DNA of 64,000 nt from a virus. Shown here piece after piece: positions 47,920 to 57,552 of this stretch (position 1 is its first letter; every line of letters starts with the position of its first letter). Under the pieces are notes generated by a model. It did not search any database and was not told the origin of the DNA. It was given only the letters and a program-made list of their open reading frames with translations. The stretch is taken from IMG/VR virus record IMGVR_UViG_3300044796_000657, positions 124,001 to 188,000 of that record; one strand, written 5' to 3'. The translations under genes and the position numbers were made by a program.

Positions 47920-47948
47920 ATCGTATCTTATTGGCAAGTTAATGTCAA
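47920..47948 (-). promoter_or_regulatory. Sigma-70-type promoter
   Basis: Minus strand: perfect -35 TTGACA (47943-47948), 17-bp spacer, -10 TACGAT (47920-47925); intergenic element copy 8 follows after 2 nt. Drives the 355-aa gene. Confidence 0.75.
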
Positions 47949-47953
47949 CCAAA

Positions 47954-48574
47954 TTATCGCAATTTTATCTCACGGGTGGAGTAGGCGGCATTATGTTGAA
48001 CAAGAATGCGTTCGTGTGCCGGTGGCTTTTTTCCCAAAGTAGTGTGAAGATGTTCTTCGCTGATAGCTTGGAACGCTTTCAGCCATCCATCAAAAGAGGG
48101 TTTTTGGTAATAGACATTGCCCGCCAAGAAGTATTCGAAGGCAGGCATTGTGTGAGCCAAATATGAACCGGGGGCTTTCAAAACATCCGCAAGTTTCGGG
48201 CCTGTTTCACGAAGTAGGATGGTAAGAAGATTGAATCGAAGTGGATCTGCCCACCATTCCGTGAGCGAAACACACACATCGGTAACACTTGTAGGATGGA
48301 ATGTAAGCCTATCATCCATCGGCAAGTTCAACTTAACTTCAATTTCTGTCATGAAATCGACGAGAGATTGTAATGTTTGTACGTTTACGCTTACCCTTGG
48401 GTAATACAAAAACGGCTTCACTTCATCGTTGTAACCATATACTTTGTCATACCTGTCGTGGAATTCTTCACGACAGGAATACCAAGCAGTGATCCCCCAC
48501 ACTCTCAAATACCCGGATATACCGGAATACTGAGCGAAGCCGTCGTTTTTGACTTCATTAGACAAAGTCGCCAT
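47954..48574 (-). CDS. Hypothetical protein, paralogue of 33070
   Basis: 206 aa with a segment SLTEWWADPLRFNLLTILLRET (about residues 108-129) resembling KMSDWWAYRLRRSLLSALLRC in the protein at 33070, and GWLKAF after it. A late EEHLHTTLGKK resembles 2H-type HTTLG but a second HxS/T is not evident. Start with SD AGGTG. Function unknown. Confidence 0.6.
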   Translation of the reverse strand: MATLSNEVKNDGFAQYSGISGYLRVWGITAWYSCREEFHDRYDKVYGYNDEVKPFLYYPRVSVNVQTLQSLVDFMTEIEVKLNLPMDDRLTFHPTSVTDVCVSLTEWWADPLRFNLLTILLRETGPKLADVLKAPGSYLAHTMPAFEYFLAGNVYYQKPSFDGWLKAFQAISEEHLHTTLGKKPPAHERILVQHNAAYSTREIKLR

Positions 48575-48586
48575 ACATCACCTAAG

Positions 48587-49801
48587 TTAAACTTTTGGTA
48601 AAGTGAACATGGTAAGTTGAGTCATTACATTGCCCAAAGTAATCACTGCTCGTTCAACGGCATATTGAAAAGCAGGACGACCTCCGACAATTTTTTCACG
48701 ATGATAAGCCAAATTTAACTTTTTGGCCAAATTGTGAGCATAATTTGCCAATTGTGCTGGATCAATATTCACAATCGCACGCTGATGATAATACTTCCAA
48801 TAAGAAGCATATCCCAAAAGCTCAATGTCTTCCTTCACAAATTCGTGCGAACCCATACCAATAGGGATACCGTTCAAGGATAAATCCCTCGCCGACAAAG
48901 CAGACATAATGCGAGCATAGGTATAAGTAATGTACATGCCCGGCGCATCGGGATCTGTCCACCCTTCGGCATCATACTTAACGTTTTGCTCTCGGCTTGT
49001 GTGCAGGAAGTTCCACGCCAACACATTCCAAGCAACTTTAAGCGGGTGTTCCGTCTCCTTCAATCGCTCCTGCACACTTGCCAATATTTCATCGGCAGCT
49101 ACGCTATCACCGTTACGAGAAGCCATCTTTTTGCCGTCTTTGCCCAACACCAAGCCCATACCCAAATGGCCACTACATCCCAGTGACTCAAAGTGTCCCT
49201 TTTGTTCGGCACCGGTCAAGTAATGAGTGGGCTTAGCATTTTGGGCGAATGCGATGTCCCAAAAGGAGTAATTGGGCCGACCGTCACTACGGATTACGAT
49301 TATCGGGCCTTTTGGCCCATCCCACATTTGACAACCTTCAGGGGATTTGCCTTCTTCAAAATACTTATCGTCGTCTTTGGTCGCAGGACGATACTTAACG
49401 TAATCCCACGGTTGAAGAACATCATAGTAAAGTTCTGGTTTGTAGTCCAAGAAATTGAACCACTTGTGAAGTTTGGGCATAGCCGTTGATATAACGCCTT
49501 GTGAAGCCCCCAAAAGGGCAACAGGCTTACAATCGGGCATAAAGCGGAATATGGAAACGGCGAGGGCTAAATTGCGAAGATGGCCAGCATGAAGAACTTT
49601 ATTGAGGTTCGGAGCAAACCCGTCGATGATCATGGGTTGATGCTTAACTGCTTCTTCTTGAGGCCACTTCCAATTTTGAGCGTTGAAATGGTAATTGAAA
49701 TAACGCCCAACTTGTACTTCGGTGTACTTGTTGGCGTATTGGGGCATCTGTGTCATGGTCGCAAAGCCGACCCCGTGACTATCTGGAATAGGGCGAATCA
49801 C
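48587..49801 (-). CDS. Arginyl-tRNA synthetase-like, short form
   Basis: 404 aa, class I. HIGH equivalent FAPNLNKVLHAGHLRNLALA (about residues 63-82) and KMSKS equivalent GKKMASRNGDSVAADEIL (about 229-246), then TYTYARIMSALS and an anticodon-domain-like LANYAHNLAKKLNLAYHREK. The N-terminal additional domain of usual ArgRS (550-580 aa) is largely lacking. Could charge tRNA-Arg or serve another role. The GTG start overlaps the previous stop; ATG 15 codons later is an alternative. Confidence 0.78.
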   Translation of the reverse strand: MIRPIPDSHGVGFATMTQMPQYANKYTEVQVGRYFNYHFNAQNWKWPQEEAVKHQPMIIDGFAPNLNKVLHAGHLRNLALAVSIFRFMPDCKPVALLGASQGVISTAMPKLHKWFNFLDYKPELYYDVLQPWDYVKYRPATKDDDKYFEEGKSPEGCQMWDGPKGPIIVIRSDGRPNYSFWDIAFAQNAKPTHYLTGAEQKGHFESLGCSGHLGMGLVLGKDGKKMASRNGDSVAADEILASVQERLKETEHPLKVAWNVLAWNFLHTSREQNVKYDAEGWTDPDAPGMYITYTYARIMSALSARDLSLNGIPIGMGSHEFVKEDIELLGYASYWKYYHQRAIVNIDPAQLANYAHNLAKKLNLAYHREKIVGGRPAFQYAVERAVITLGNVMTQLTMFTLPKV

Positions 49802-50097
49802 GAATAACTCTTTCTGAGTGCGGCGTAAAGCTCGCTAATCATTATGGTGTTCATCCACAATAACTCATTCGGCGATGAAAGTAAAGCCCAATCTTTCATA
49901 ATGCCCGAAAATTCCGTTCTTTGTTGGCCTGCATCAAGTCGCAATGCCATGAAAGTTTCACCGGAATAATCAAATGTTGATTGTACACCCCAAGAGGATT
50001 TTCTCATGTTCATAATCAAATAATCTTCATTTGATCTTGTCTGTCGAACACGAAATTTAGAAACCTCTAACTTTCGATACCATTCAGAGAGACACAT
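49798..50097 (-). CDS. Hypothetical protein, 99 aa
   Basis: Starts tentatively at MCLSEWYRKLEV; a longer start at 50148 would overlap the upstream gene by 65 nt, and neither has a good SD. Mixed alpha/beta. Stop coincides with the GTG start of the synthetase gene. Unknown function. Confidence 0.55.
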   Translation of the reverse strand: MCLSEWYRKLEVSKFRVRQTRSNEDYLIMNMRKSSWGVQSTFDYSGETFMALRLDAGQQRTEFSGIMKDWALLSSPNELLWMNTIMISELYAALRKSYS

Positions 50098-50620
50098 TGC
50101 AAACGTTAACGGCTGTTTCGGATTTGATGAATTCGGCGTAGTATTCATTCAAAGCTCCGAAGCTACTCTCCACTTGGAGAAGTTTCTTTTGAAGTTCTTG
50201 GATTTTTACCTTGAGTTGTTTCGATTCATCACTAACAACGGTAAGCATTCCAGCCGAAATCATTTCAGCATCAATGCCAGCTTCGGCTTTGGTTCGCCGT
50301 TTTGCTGTCCACTTAATCATGCACATCAAATCATATGCTTGGGGTCGAGCTTGGGCGATTTTCTCAGTATTGCGATTTTGCCAAACTTCGGCAAGATACG
50401 TTTCCAATACAACACCCATTGCCGAACCACTGGATCGTCGCATCTTAACGATATTACCCGGCTTAACCATTACCGGCAAACCCCTCATATCGTTGGGGTT
50501 AATGTCAATGTAGCGACGAGCATCCATACGACCAGCAAACATATCGTCCAAGAATTTTCTGGAGAGAATGTCTGGGTGCCAAGGCTCAACAATCGTCGGA
50601 CGTTTCATTTCGTAAATCAT
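50084..50620 (-). CDS. Hypothetical protein, 178 aa
   Basis: Start MIYEMKRPTIVEPW with SD GGAGGTAAAG. Basic and helical, with a coiled-coil-like C-half (SKQLKVKIQELQKKLLQVE). It overlaps the upstream phosphoesterase gene's 3' end. No recognised family. Confidence 0.6.
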   Translation of the reverse strand: MIYEMKRPTIVEPWHPDILSRKFLDDMFAGRMDARRYIDINPNDMRGLPVMVKPGNIVKMRRSSGSAMGVVLETYLAEVWQNRNTEKIAQARPQAYDLMCMIKWTAKRRTKAEAGIDAEMISAGMLTVVSDESKQLKVKIQELQKKLLQVESSFGALNEYYAEFIKSETAVNVCNVSL

Positions 50621-51287
50621 CTTTACCTCCAATAGTGATACTAACACAACGAGGCACTATTTCCAATACCGTAGGTGGATGTACACAACCCTGTCCAACG
50701 ATAGCGGCATTTACAAACTTTATCCCATCCACATCGTACTGCCCTCGCCCTTCATGAATGTGGCCGAAAACATGTAATATCGGCTTGACCTCAAGAATGC
50801 GAGCCATTAATGATGACGAACCAGCATTTTCAAATATTCCAAGCGACCTCAAGGCACCGTCACCAATGCCAAAAGGAGGACTATGTGAAACGACAATATC
50901 CGTATCGTCTGGTATCTTGGCAAATATCTCACGCAATTGATCTTCTTTGGCATTAAAAGCCCAATCATGGAACGGACGTTGCCACGGGGTTCCATAAATC
51001 TTAAATCCTGCTACTTCAATTGAAGAATCCTGCAAATAATGCCACGGCAAATCTGGAACCGATGATGGCCTTTCTTGAAAAAGGAAATCATGATTACCAG
51101 CAATGCCAACGATATTTTTAGCAGGCAACGATCTTAACCAATAACGGAAAGTCGTATCAAACCAACTAAGCTGTTTATCTAAATTCAAACTTTTTGGAAC
51201 AAGATCGCCTGCAATTAACAACAAATCACATGGCGGAATATCCACGAGATTGCCGTGGATGTCCGAAATCAAAACTATACGAGCCAT
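50586..51287 (-). CDS. Calcineurin-like metallophosphoesterase
   Basis: 233 aa. Metal ligands: SDIHGN (8-13), LIAGDLV (about 25-31), AGNHD (about 65), SHSPPFGIGD (about 136-145), FGHIHEGRGQ (about 174-183). Closest in pattern to MPPED-type phosphoesterases. Start coupled to the upstream stop (TGATG). Different from the LpxH-like enzyme at 42128; substrate not known. Confidence 0.82.
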   Translation of the reverse strand: MARIVLISDIHGNLVDIPPCDLLLIAGDLVPKSLNLDKQLSWFDTTFRYWLRSLPAKNIVGIAGNHDFLFQERPSSVPDLPWHYLQDSSIEVAGFKIYGTPWQRPFHDWAFNAKEDQLREIFAKIPDDTDIVVSHSPPFGIGDGALRSLGIFENAGSSSLMARILEVKPILHVFGHIHEGRGQYDVDGIKFVNAAIVGQGCVHPPTVLEIVPRCVSITIGGKDDLRNETSDDC

Positions 51288-52096
51288 CACTTAACTTTCA
51301 ATTTTTGCTTTGCTGATAATCGCTTCCAAGTAATGTTGGGGATCATCGCTTCTTTTGGAACGTTCATCAAAGTTGGCCTATCAGCATAAGCAAACCGCAA
51401 TCCATCACGGATATTATACGATATAAACTTCAGCAAATAAACACCAACATTGTCATTCCACACAACATTAACTTGTTTGCCAACCGTGATCAAGGTGTTA
51501 GATTGAGTAGTTGCTATTGCCGTAGCGGGACTTGCCGTATTCCAAAAAGTTGTAGCAGATATTCCAAAATGACTAACATTCCAATTGGTCTGCACACTTG
51601 TACCAATAACCTGCCGATCAGAATAACCTGCACACTTGGAAATACCAACAAGAGATGCCACATCAAAAATGACACCCATTTGACGAAACATCAAAATGTG
51701 ATTATCATAAACAATCAATAACCATTTCGCTATTGGGCGATTAATATTCCAAGTGGTTTCTGCTGATACTGCAACATTGTGGTGATTGCCAAAAACAACC
51801 TTGCGGTACCTTTTTCTGGTAAAACAAATTGACCAATTAGTATCACTGATAATGCGAACAACTGCTGCAGTCGTCCAATTAGCCTGCACACTTGCCGTTG
51901 TCAATTTCAATACATTGGCAAATGACTCACAAACAATGGAAACTCGATTATCTAATTTCCATTGCGTCGAAACGGAAATACCAACAAGTTGTTTTTGCGA
52001 CCACGTTGTTTCCACCGAATGAGCAGTGACTTTAACGACCGTGTTCCAACGACAACTTTTCTGTCTTCCAGCAACAATATAATCGAGGTCATACAT
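51287..52096 (-). CDS. W-N repeat fibre-like protein
   Basis: 269 aa from the ATG at 52096, coupled by TGATG to the upstream gene. Around ten copies of a short module ending in TTW/TxW-x (for example VETTWSQ, AETTWNIN, VQTNWNVS, ATTFWNT), the same family as the giant protein at 53142. Likely a beta-solenoid or fibre arm; no enzymatic motif. Directly upstream, at 52096-53121, is another fibre-like gene. Confidence 0.65.
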   Translation of the reverse strand: MYDLDYIVAGRQKSCRWNTVVKVTAHSVETTWSQKQLVGISVSTQWKLDNRVSIVCESFANVLKLTTASVQANWTTAAVVRIISDTNWSICFTRKRYRKVVFGNHHNVAVSAETTWNINRPIAKWLLIVYDNHILMFRQMGVIFDVASLVGISKCAGYSDRQVIGTSVQTNWNVSHFGISATTFWNTASPATAIATTQSNTLITVGKQVNVVWNDNVGVYLLKFISYNIRDGLRFAYADRPTLMNVPKEAMIPNITWKRLSAKQKLKVK

Positions 52097-53121
52097 CAAG
52101 TCACCGTTTTGACGCCAAACTGAGCACTATTAATATCGGTATCAGTCCAAGCACTGCTAGTATCGGGATTAAGCTCAATTACCTGCTTATAGTAGGTGTA
52201 AGTATCCAACAGCGTTGCCGTAGAAGCGGTGTAAACGGTACCACCTACTTTTTGAACCTGTTGAAAATGTCTTGTTCCTGCAGCATCCTTACGAGCATAA
52301 GAACATTGTTCAATGCCAAAAACGGTAGTGGCGGTCAAACTGTCAAATGTATATAAATCTACAAGGTTGATCGATGAAGCCTTGACATAATCCGTATCAC
52401 CATTAGGCGTTGCATCATCCACATAAGTATAATTATTTGTGCTATTCCCAATACTGTTTGTCCATTGGCTAGAGTCACCGTTACCATTCGGATACAAAGG
52501 AATGACACGACTATCACCCAAGAAGTCGTTATTCACAGCACCACTTTGATCACAAATATAAACATCGTCTAAATAAGAAATCGGGCCATTGGATGAAAAT
52601 CCCACTCTGTTGTAATAAGCATGGCCAGTGTTTTGAATAGAAGAGCTAGTTGGCACTGTTGCAACGACATTTTCATTAACTCTTAACTGACAAGAATTGG
52701 CCGCAACAGAAGTACTTATAGTGCCTTTGAATTCAATATAATAATAATTATTGGCTACAATGGTACTAACAGGTGAACTTGCTAATAACGTAAGATTACC
52801 ATTGAGAATTTCCAACTCGCCTAATAACGTCAACCTAATAATAACCTGCTTACCATTACCAACATCATCAAGAAAAATGATATTATTATTAGTATCTGTT
52901 CCAGTAACGGAATTGAAATAAAAGCCAGCGCCAACCACAAAGGTTGTAAACGAGGCATAGTTCATATTAACGGATTGAGCATTATCCCCAATTGCCAATG
53001 CTTGTCCCGTACCAAACCTTGTAGGCGTTGATACGATAGAACATCCAACTACAGCATCCCACATTTGGCCAAGGTCGCCCGTACTATAGTGATCAAAACC
53101 ATCCATAAAAAGCATTGTCAT
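52096..53121 (-). CDS. Tail appendage protein, LamG-like
   Basis: 341 aa. Starts MTMLFMDGFDHYSTGD, a phage-type opener; the body is a beta-rich lectin-like domain (GAGFYFNSVTGTDTNNNIIF; YYYIEFKGTIS) with repeated polar linkers. Such proteins often bind cell-surface glycans or form fibre tips. Enc. between the two W-N repeat genes, supporting a virion role; receptor unknown. Confidence 0.65.
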   Translation of the reverse strand: MTMLFMDGFDHYSTGDLGQMWDAVVGCSIVSTPTRFGTGQALAIGDNAQSVNMNYASFTTFVVGAGFYFNSVTGTDTNNNIIFLDDVGNGKQVIIRLTLLGELEILNGNLTLLASSPVSTIVANNYYYIEFKGTISTSVAANSCQLRVNENVVATVPTSSSIQNTGHAYYNRVGFSSNGPISYLDDVYICDQSGAVNNDFLGDSRVIPLYPNGNGDSSQWTNSIGNSTNNYTYVDDATPNGDTDYVKASSINLVDLYTFDSLTATTVFGIEQCSYARKDAAGTRHFQQVQKVGGTVYTASTATLLDTYTYYKQVIELNPDTSSAWTDTDINSAQFGVKTVT

Positions 53122-53141
53122 ATCTTATATACCATTCTTCA

Positions 53142-56100
53142 TTACAAGTATTTCTTCACATATTTACTCTTATATTTCTTCGTTTTACTATCTTGCGTTA
53201 ATTCACAGACCGTAATTCTCGGCAACAAAGCCGTACTGCCACAGTTGCTTTGATTATTAACTTGGCAAGGATCAGACAATACAAAAGCTGCTGAACAAGG
53301 AGGATGCACATTCCATAATGTACCACCACGATCTTCATTAGCAATCACATGCTTAACATTCCAAGGCGTAGTATTAGACTTATTCACAACTGAATAATCC
53401 CAAGATGTCGCTGCTGTCTTATTGGAAACTTTGCGTGACTTCCAATCCGCAATTGAAGTCTGGTCCACCTTGAGCTTAGTAGTAAACGTCGTTCCAACCG
53501 AAACCCCTACTACCTTTTTCGTATCCCAATCAGCAACACGTTGCAATTTCAACGCAATAGCCCAAACTGTTGAAGTCGAAACATTAACATTTGTCAAAAC
53601 TTGCCATGTAACTTCTTCTACGCCAAAACTGCCATCAAAGGAATTGCTAAATGGATTTCCGGGTACACCATCAGGGATACTAACAAGTTGCCTCGTATTC
53701 CATGAAGTGTCAGAAACAGCGGCTTCTGAACTGATTTTTGTATTCCAAATAGCAGCACGCAAAAGTCTTACAGAAACATTCCAAATTGCTTGTCGCAACG
53801 GATTGTCCGAAAGCTTTCTTACATTCCATGACGTATCACCGCCATTTGGACCGGTTGGACCAATACGAACATTCCAATCAGTAGCACTAACTCTTTGTAG
53901 CTTCTTGAATACATTCCAAGTCGTAGCTAAATTAACGCTTATCGTAAACGCCCCAACAACCCATTGATCTTCAACATTGGTTCCAACCAATTGCCTTACA
54001 CGCCATGAAGGAGTACGAGCAGCACCAACAGGCTTTCTCACCTTCCAAAGTGTATTACCAAAAATGCGTGGTGATATTGATCCGATGACTTTCCATCGGA
54101 CATGCTTAGCTACGAAAATTGGCTCAGTTGGTGGTGGCGAAACACAATAAACGACGCCATAAATGACTTCCCAATAAGTTGCTGCCAATTTGCGGCGAAC
54201 CCTACGTGCTTCCCAAGTCGTATCGATACCAACTTTAACTCGTCCACCAATATCCCAAGTTGTCGTATTGGTAATATGAATTGGCGGCGGACGAACACCC
54301 CAAGATGTATCAGCATTTGTTCCAACCAAGAACCGAATATTCCAAGAAGTATCGGCCACATTGTTATTGTAACTGATTGTGACCCACTTGGCTACGCTCG
54401 TTTTCTTTGCCAGAACCAAAACGTTCCACAATGGGAATCCGTATTTCGCATTAGGGAATACACTCCACGCTGTATTCGCAACGATACGTGCCGACTTATG
54501 CGTATTCCAAGTAGTCGCACGATTTCTTGTTACAAGAACCTTTGTGTACCACGTCACAACGGCTGATTTGGCAATATTCGCTTCTGTATTCCATATACCT
54601 TGACGATTAGAAGCAACATTAACGTCAGAATTCCACTCGCTGTAAATCTGTTGGTTTACAGCAGTATCAGAATCACGATATACATTCCATCTGGTTCGGT
54701 TTGCAGGTTGTGGGTTCATCAACCGTCCAGCAACGCTATAAACATCCCATGTCGTATCGCAAGTCTTAGCAACAGGTGCAACAACATTCCATGAAGCGTC
54801 CGGCGACGACGGTGCGATAACAACTCTATCATTGAAATAAACCGTTCGGAACTTACTTCTAACGTGTTTAATATTCCATCTTGTGCTTATACCACTAACT
54901 ACTACACGATGACGTACATTCCACGTAGTATCGCCACCATCGGGACCAACGTGACCTCTTTCCGCAACATTCCACGTAGTATCGCCACCATCGGGACCAA
55001 CGTGCAGCCTTTCTGCTACATCCCACGTAGTACTAACGGGATCTTTTGTAACGTGGGCATTCACATTCCAAATAACCGACCTAGAACGATTAACTTGCGT
55101 AGGCTCATCTTGATAAACATTCCACAACGTAGGAACATTCAAGAACGGACTGTGTAAGCTATTCCAAGTAGTATCTGCCGTCTTAGAAACGAAAGGCAAA
55201 TGCTCAACATTCCAAGTCGTATCAGATGACGTTCCAACGCTGACTAAGCCAAACCATTTCAGTTTCAAATAATCTTCAACTTGCGTTTTTTCGGCCAAAT
55301 TCAACGTATTGTTAATAGTTCGCCCGAAAATATCCAAATCAGACGTATCACCATAAACGATAATTTCGGCAATATCACCCAACCAATAACCTTCATCCAA
55401 ATCACCATGTCGACCTACATAAAATTCCTGTGTCCAATCAAATCCACCTAATGTATTGGTACTTGCCCCTTGATCTGTTTGGTTAACATAAACAGTTGGA
55501 AACTGTGTATTATTAACTGTCAACTCGGCAGTAGCTAAAATATAATTACCAACTTGCGGATCGCCACGACCCGTATTGTGATAAGTCGTATCTTGATTAC
55601 CACCATAATAAGCGGTATACAAAAATCCAGTAGGTGCATTATTAGTCGTACCAAAGAACCACGACGTATCGATAGATGTAACAACGGAGTTGGCGATAAT
55701 AAATCGATCAAATCCATCACCACTACGAGCATCCTTCATAACAACGAAAATGTCTGCGCCCCATCGGCCATCATCAATCAAACCGACACTGTTGTTGATC
55801 GATAAGAAATTACGAATACCATCAAAAGTCGCTACTGGCAAACCATTTAGAGCACCGCTAGTTAACGCTGGACGAGCAAAGGTGCTCGTTTGAACAGCAT
55901 CATGATTACCAGCAGTAACCCATTTCGAATAACGAGGACTAGCGTAGTTAACCCAATCGGTAATATGATCTAATCCATCAAGTGTGACGCCTTGATCTGC
56001 TTTGAGCCACAGACTGAGCGAATCGTATCTTGGCAATGTCGTTTTAGTATTCCAAGTTGTCGAAGCCCCCTTGACGCTATGACCAACAACCTCCCACGTT

Positions 56101-57227
56101 GTATCTCTCGTATCTCCTCTAGTAATTCGCACATTCCACGTAGTATCGCCACCACTAGGACCAACATGTGCTAAACTGGCTTTTATTAGCGCCAAAACAA
56201 CCGATTGTGTGTTACGAACAGCCGGACTTTCGTTATACAAAACATTAACAAGATTTTGCGTAACTCTACCATTTGGATTTTCATTGAGCAAAATACTAAT
56301 AATATCTTGCGATGACCTTACACCCAACGACGGGGCTGCTACATTCCAAGTCGTATCACCACCACTAGGCCCAACCGGTCCAATGTACACATTCCAAGTC
56401 GTATCACCACCACTAGGCCCAACTTGTGTTAATGCCGGAGGTGCTTCACTAATAGCCGCCAAATAAGCTGCGAGTTCATCGGAAGTGGTGGTATCATGTG
56501 TTGAGTTGCAAAAAATAGCGCCAAGCCAACGACCATTATAAAATCCATTACCGCCTTGGTTAACTGTTCCAATACACGGTGTTACCCAAGCGGCATCTGA
56601 GGTACCACTACCTGCGGTTTCACTGACAAACGCACCGTCTTTACGATGATGCACAGTGCGATTTGTCAAAGCGGTGGAATGCAAAAAAGCTATCGTCGCA
56701 TCCGTACCCGAAGGTAATGTCATACTAACATCAGGATTATGAGGATGCCATTCCCAATTAGGCGTTCCTCCGAATGCATCCGGAAAGTTTCTAATTACAT
56801 TACCGTTGCCCGGTGCCGAGTCAAACAAAGCAACCATGTTACTATCGTTAGGAATAACTCGGAAATAAATTGAACAATTGGAACCGCAACTAAAAGTCGT
56901 AGCTTGATAATAATCGCTAGTATGCTCCAAAGACCATTTTCCACTGCCTTCGTCGGTCAAAATAGCGCAAGAGCCACTATTTGGGGCAGTCCACTCAATG
57001 CCGCTGAAAGTACATTGGAATACATAAACAGGATCACCATCAGCAGTAGCCAACGTCGTTTTAGCAGCATCTTGCCACATCAAATTCGCATTCTTCATCA
57101 ACACGACAATAGGAGCGCAAACCAAATCCGTTAAATTGTCTGGTGTCGCTGGCTGATTGTTTTCACCGGGCGAAAATCTACCAAAAATGGCATGGTTTTC
57201 ACCGAGAAGGCTGGTAAGAATGGACAT
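53142..57227 (-). CDS. Giant W-N repeat fibre protein, 1361 aa
   Basis: Largest gene of the window. N-terminal LamG-like domain (to about residue 260), a second LamG-like block near residues 405-650, and about 45 short modules of about 16-19 residues ending in TTWNV or similar (W near fixed spacing). Some carry a GPSGGDTTWNV linker. It is likely a long tail fibre or surface fibril. Internal 48-51 bp direct repeats exist. It is presumably followed by its neighbours as a fibre operon (51287-57227). Confidence 0.7.
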   Translation of the reverse strand: MSILTSLLGENHAIFGRFSPGENNQPATPDNLTDLVCAPIVVLMKNANLMWQDAAKTTLATADGDPVYVFQCTFSGIEWTAPNSGSCAILTDEGSGKWSLEHTSDYYQATTFSCGSNCSIYFRVIPNDSNMVALFDSAPGNGNVIRNFPDAFGGTPNWEWHPHNPDVSMTLPSGTDATIAFLHSTALTNRTVHHRKDGAFVSETAGSGTSDAAWVTPCIGTVNQGGNGFYNGRWLGAIFCNSTHDTTTSDELAAYLAAISEAPPALTQVGPSGGDTTWNVYIGPVGPSGGDTTWNVAAPSLGVRSSQDIISILLNENPNGRVTQNLVNVLYNESPAVRNTQSVVLALIKASLAHVGPSGGDTTWNVRITRGDTRDTTWEVVGHSVKGASTTWNTKTTLPRYDSLSLWLKADQGVTLDGLDHITDWVNYASPRYSKWVTAGNHDAVQTSTFARPALTSGALNGLPVATFDGIRNFLSINNSVGLIDDGRWGADIFVVMKDARSGDGFDRFIIANSVVTSIDTSWFFGTTNNAPTGFLYTAYYGGNQDTTYHNTGRGDPQVGNYILATAELTVNNTQFPTVYVNQTDQGASTNTLGGFDWTQEFYVGRHGDLDEGYWLGDIAEIIVYGDTSDLDIFGRTINNTLNLAEKTQVEDYLKLKWFGLVSVGTSSDTTWNVEHLPFVSKTADTTWNSLHSPFLNVPTLWNVYQDEPTQVNRSRSVIWNVNAHVTKDPVSTTWDVAERLHVGPDGGDTTWNVAERGHVGPDGGDTTWNVRHRVVVSGISTRWNIKHVRSKFRTVYFNDRVVIAPSSPDASWNVVAPVAKTCDTTWDVYSVAGRLMNPQPANRTRWNVYRDSDTAVNQQIYSEWNSDVNVASNRQGIWNTEANIAKSAVVTWYTKVLVTRNRATTWNTHKSARIVANTAWSVFPNAKYGFPLWNVLVLAKKTSVAKWVTISYNNNVADTSWNIRFLVGTNADTSWGVRPPPIHITNTTTWDIGGRVKVGIDTTWEARRVRRKLAATYWEVIYGVVYCVSPPPTEPIFVAKHVRWKVIGSISPRIFGNTLWKVRKPVGAARTPSWRVRQLVGTNVEDQWVVGAFTISVNLATTWNVFKKLQRVSATDWNVRIGPTGPNGGDTSWNVRKLSDNPLRQAIWNVSVRLLRAAIWNTKISSEAAVSDTSWNTRQLVSIPDGVPGNPFSNSFDGSFGVEEVTWQVLTNVNVSTSTVWAIALKLQRVADWDTKKVVGVSVGTTFTTKLKVDQTSIADWKSRKVSNKTAATSWDYSVVNKSNTTPWNVKHVIANEDRGGTLWNVHPPCSAAFVLSDPCQVNNQSNCGSTALLPRITVCELTQDSKTKKYKSKYVKKYL
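54916..55004 (-). repeat. 51-bp tandem repeat inside the fibre gene
   Basis: Two exact 38-nt copies (54916-54953 and 54967-55004) with a 51-nt period, i.e. one 17-residue fibre module. A similar 48-nt period occurs near 56341-56423. Shows recent unit duplication and a slippage-prone region. Confidence 0.85.
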
Positions 57228-57262
57228 ACCTAATATAAATGCGATAAACCTCTGTTAAAGTA

Positions 57263-57287
57263 TAACGCCCGAACAAGTCGGGCGTTA
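57263..57287 (-). terminator. Stem-loop after the 60-aa gene
   Basis: TAACGCCCGA / TCGGGCGTTA with a 5-nt loop, between the small gene at 57291 and the giant fibre gene. T-rich trailing on the minus strand; moderate terminator. Confidence 0.65.
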
Positions 57288-57290
57288 ACT

Positions 57291-57473
57291 TCAAGAATCT
57301 TTTACGACAAATGTGACTAAAGGCGTTATAGCCCAAACTTCTTCAATAGTTTCTTGACCTGTATAGCCGAAATGCAAAATACCAATCTTCGGATGCCAAC
57401 CTCTAAGATACCTTCTCACCAAACGAAATGTTCCCTGTTGGCGAATAACCTGTTCGCTTAAAATTTCTGGCAT
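57291..57473 (-). CDS. Hypothetical protein, 60 aa
   Basis: Start MPEILSEQVIRQQG, preceded by SD GGAGGTACTT; an 11-residue longer form is rejected. Single compact domain (WHPKIGILHFGYTGQETIEEV). Unknown function; upstream of the giant fibre gene. Confidence 0.6.
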   Translation of the reverse strand: MPEILSEQVIRQQGTFRLVRRYLRGWHPKIGILHFGYTGQETIEEVWAITPLVTFVVKDS

Positions 57474-57552
57474 AAGTACCTCCATTTGATATTTACCTGC
57501 CAACATAGAAGGTTTTCAATAGGGTATTGCCTTCGGCTAACTAAATATTAAT

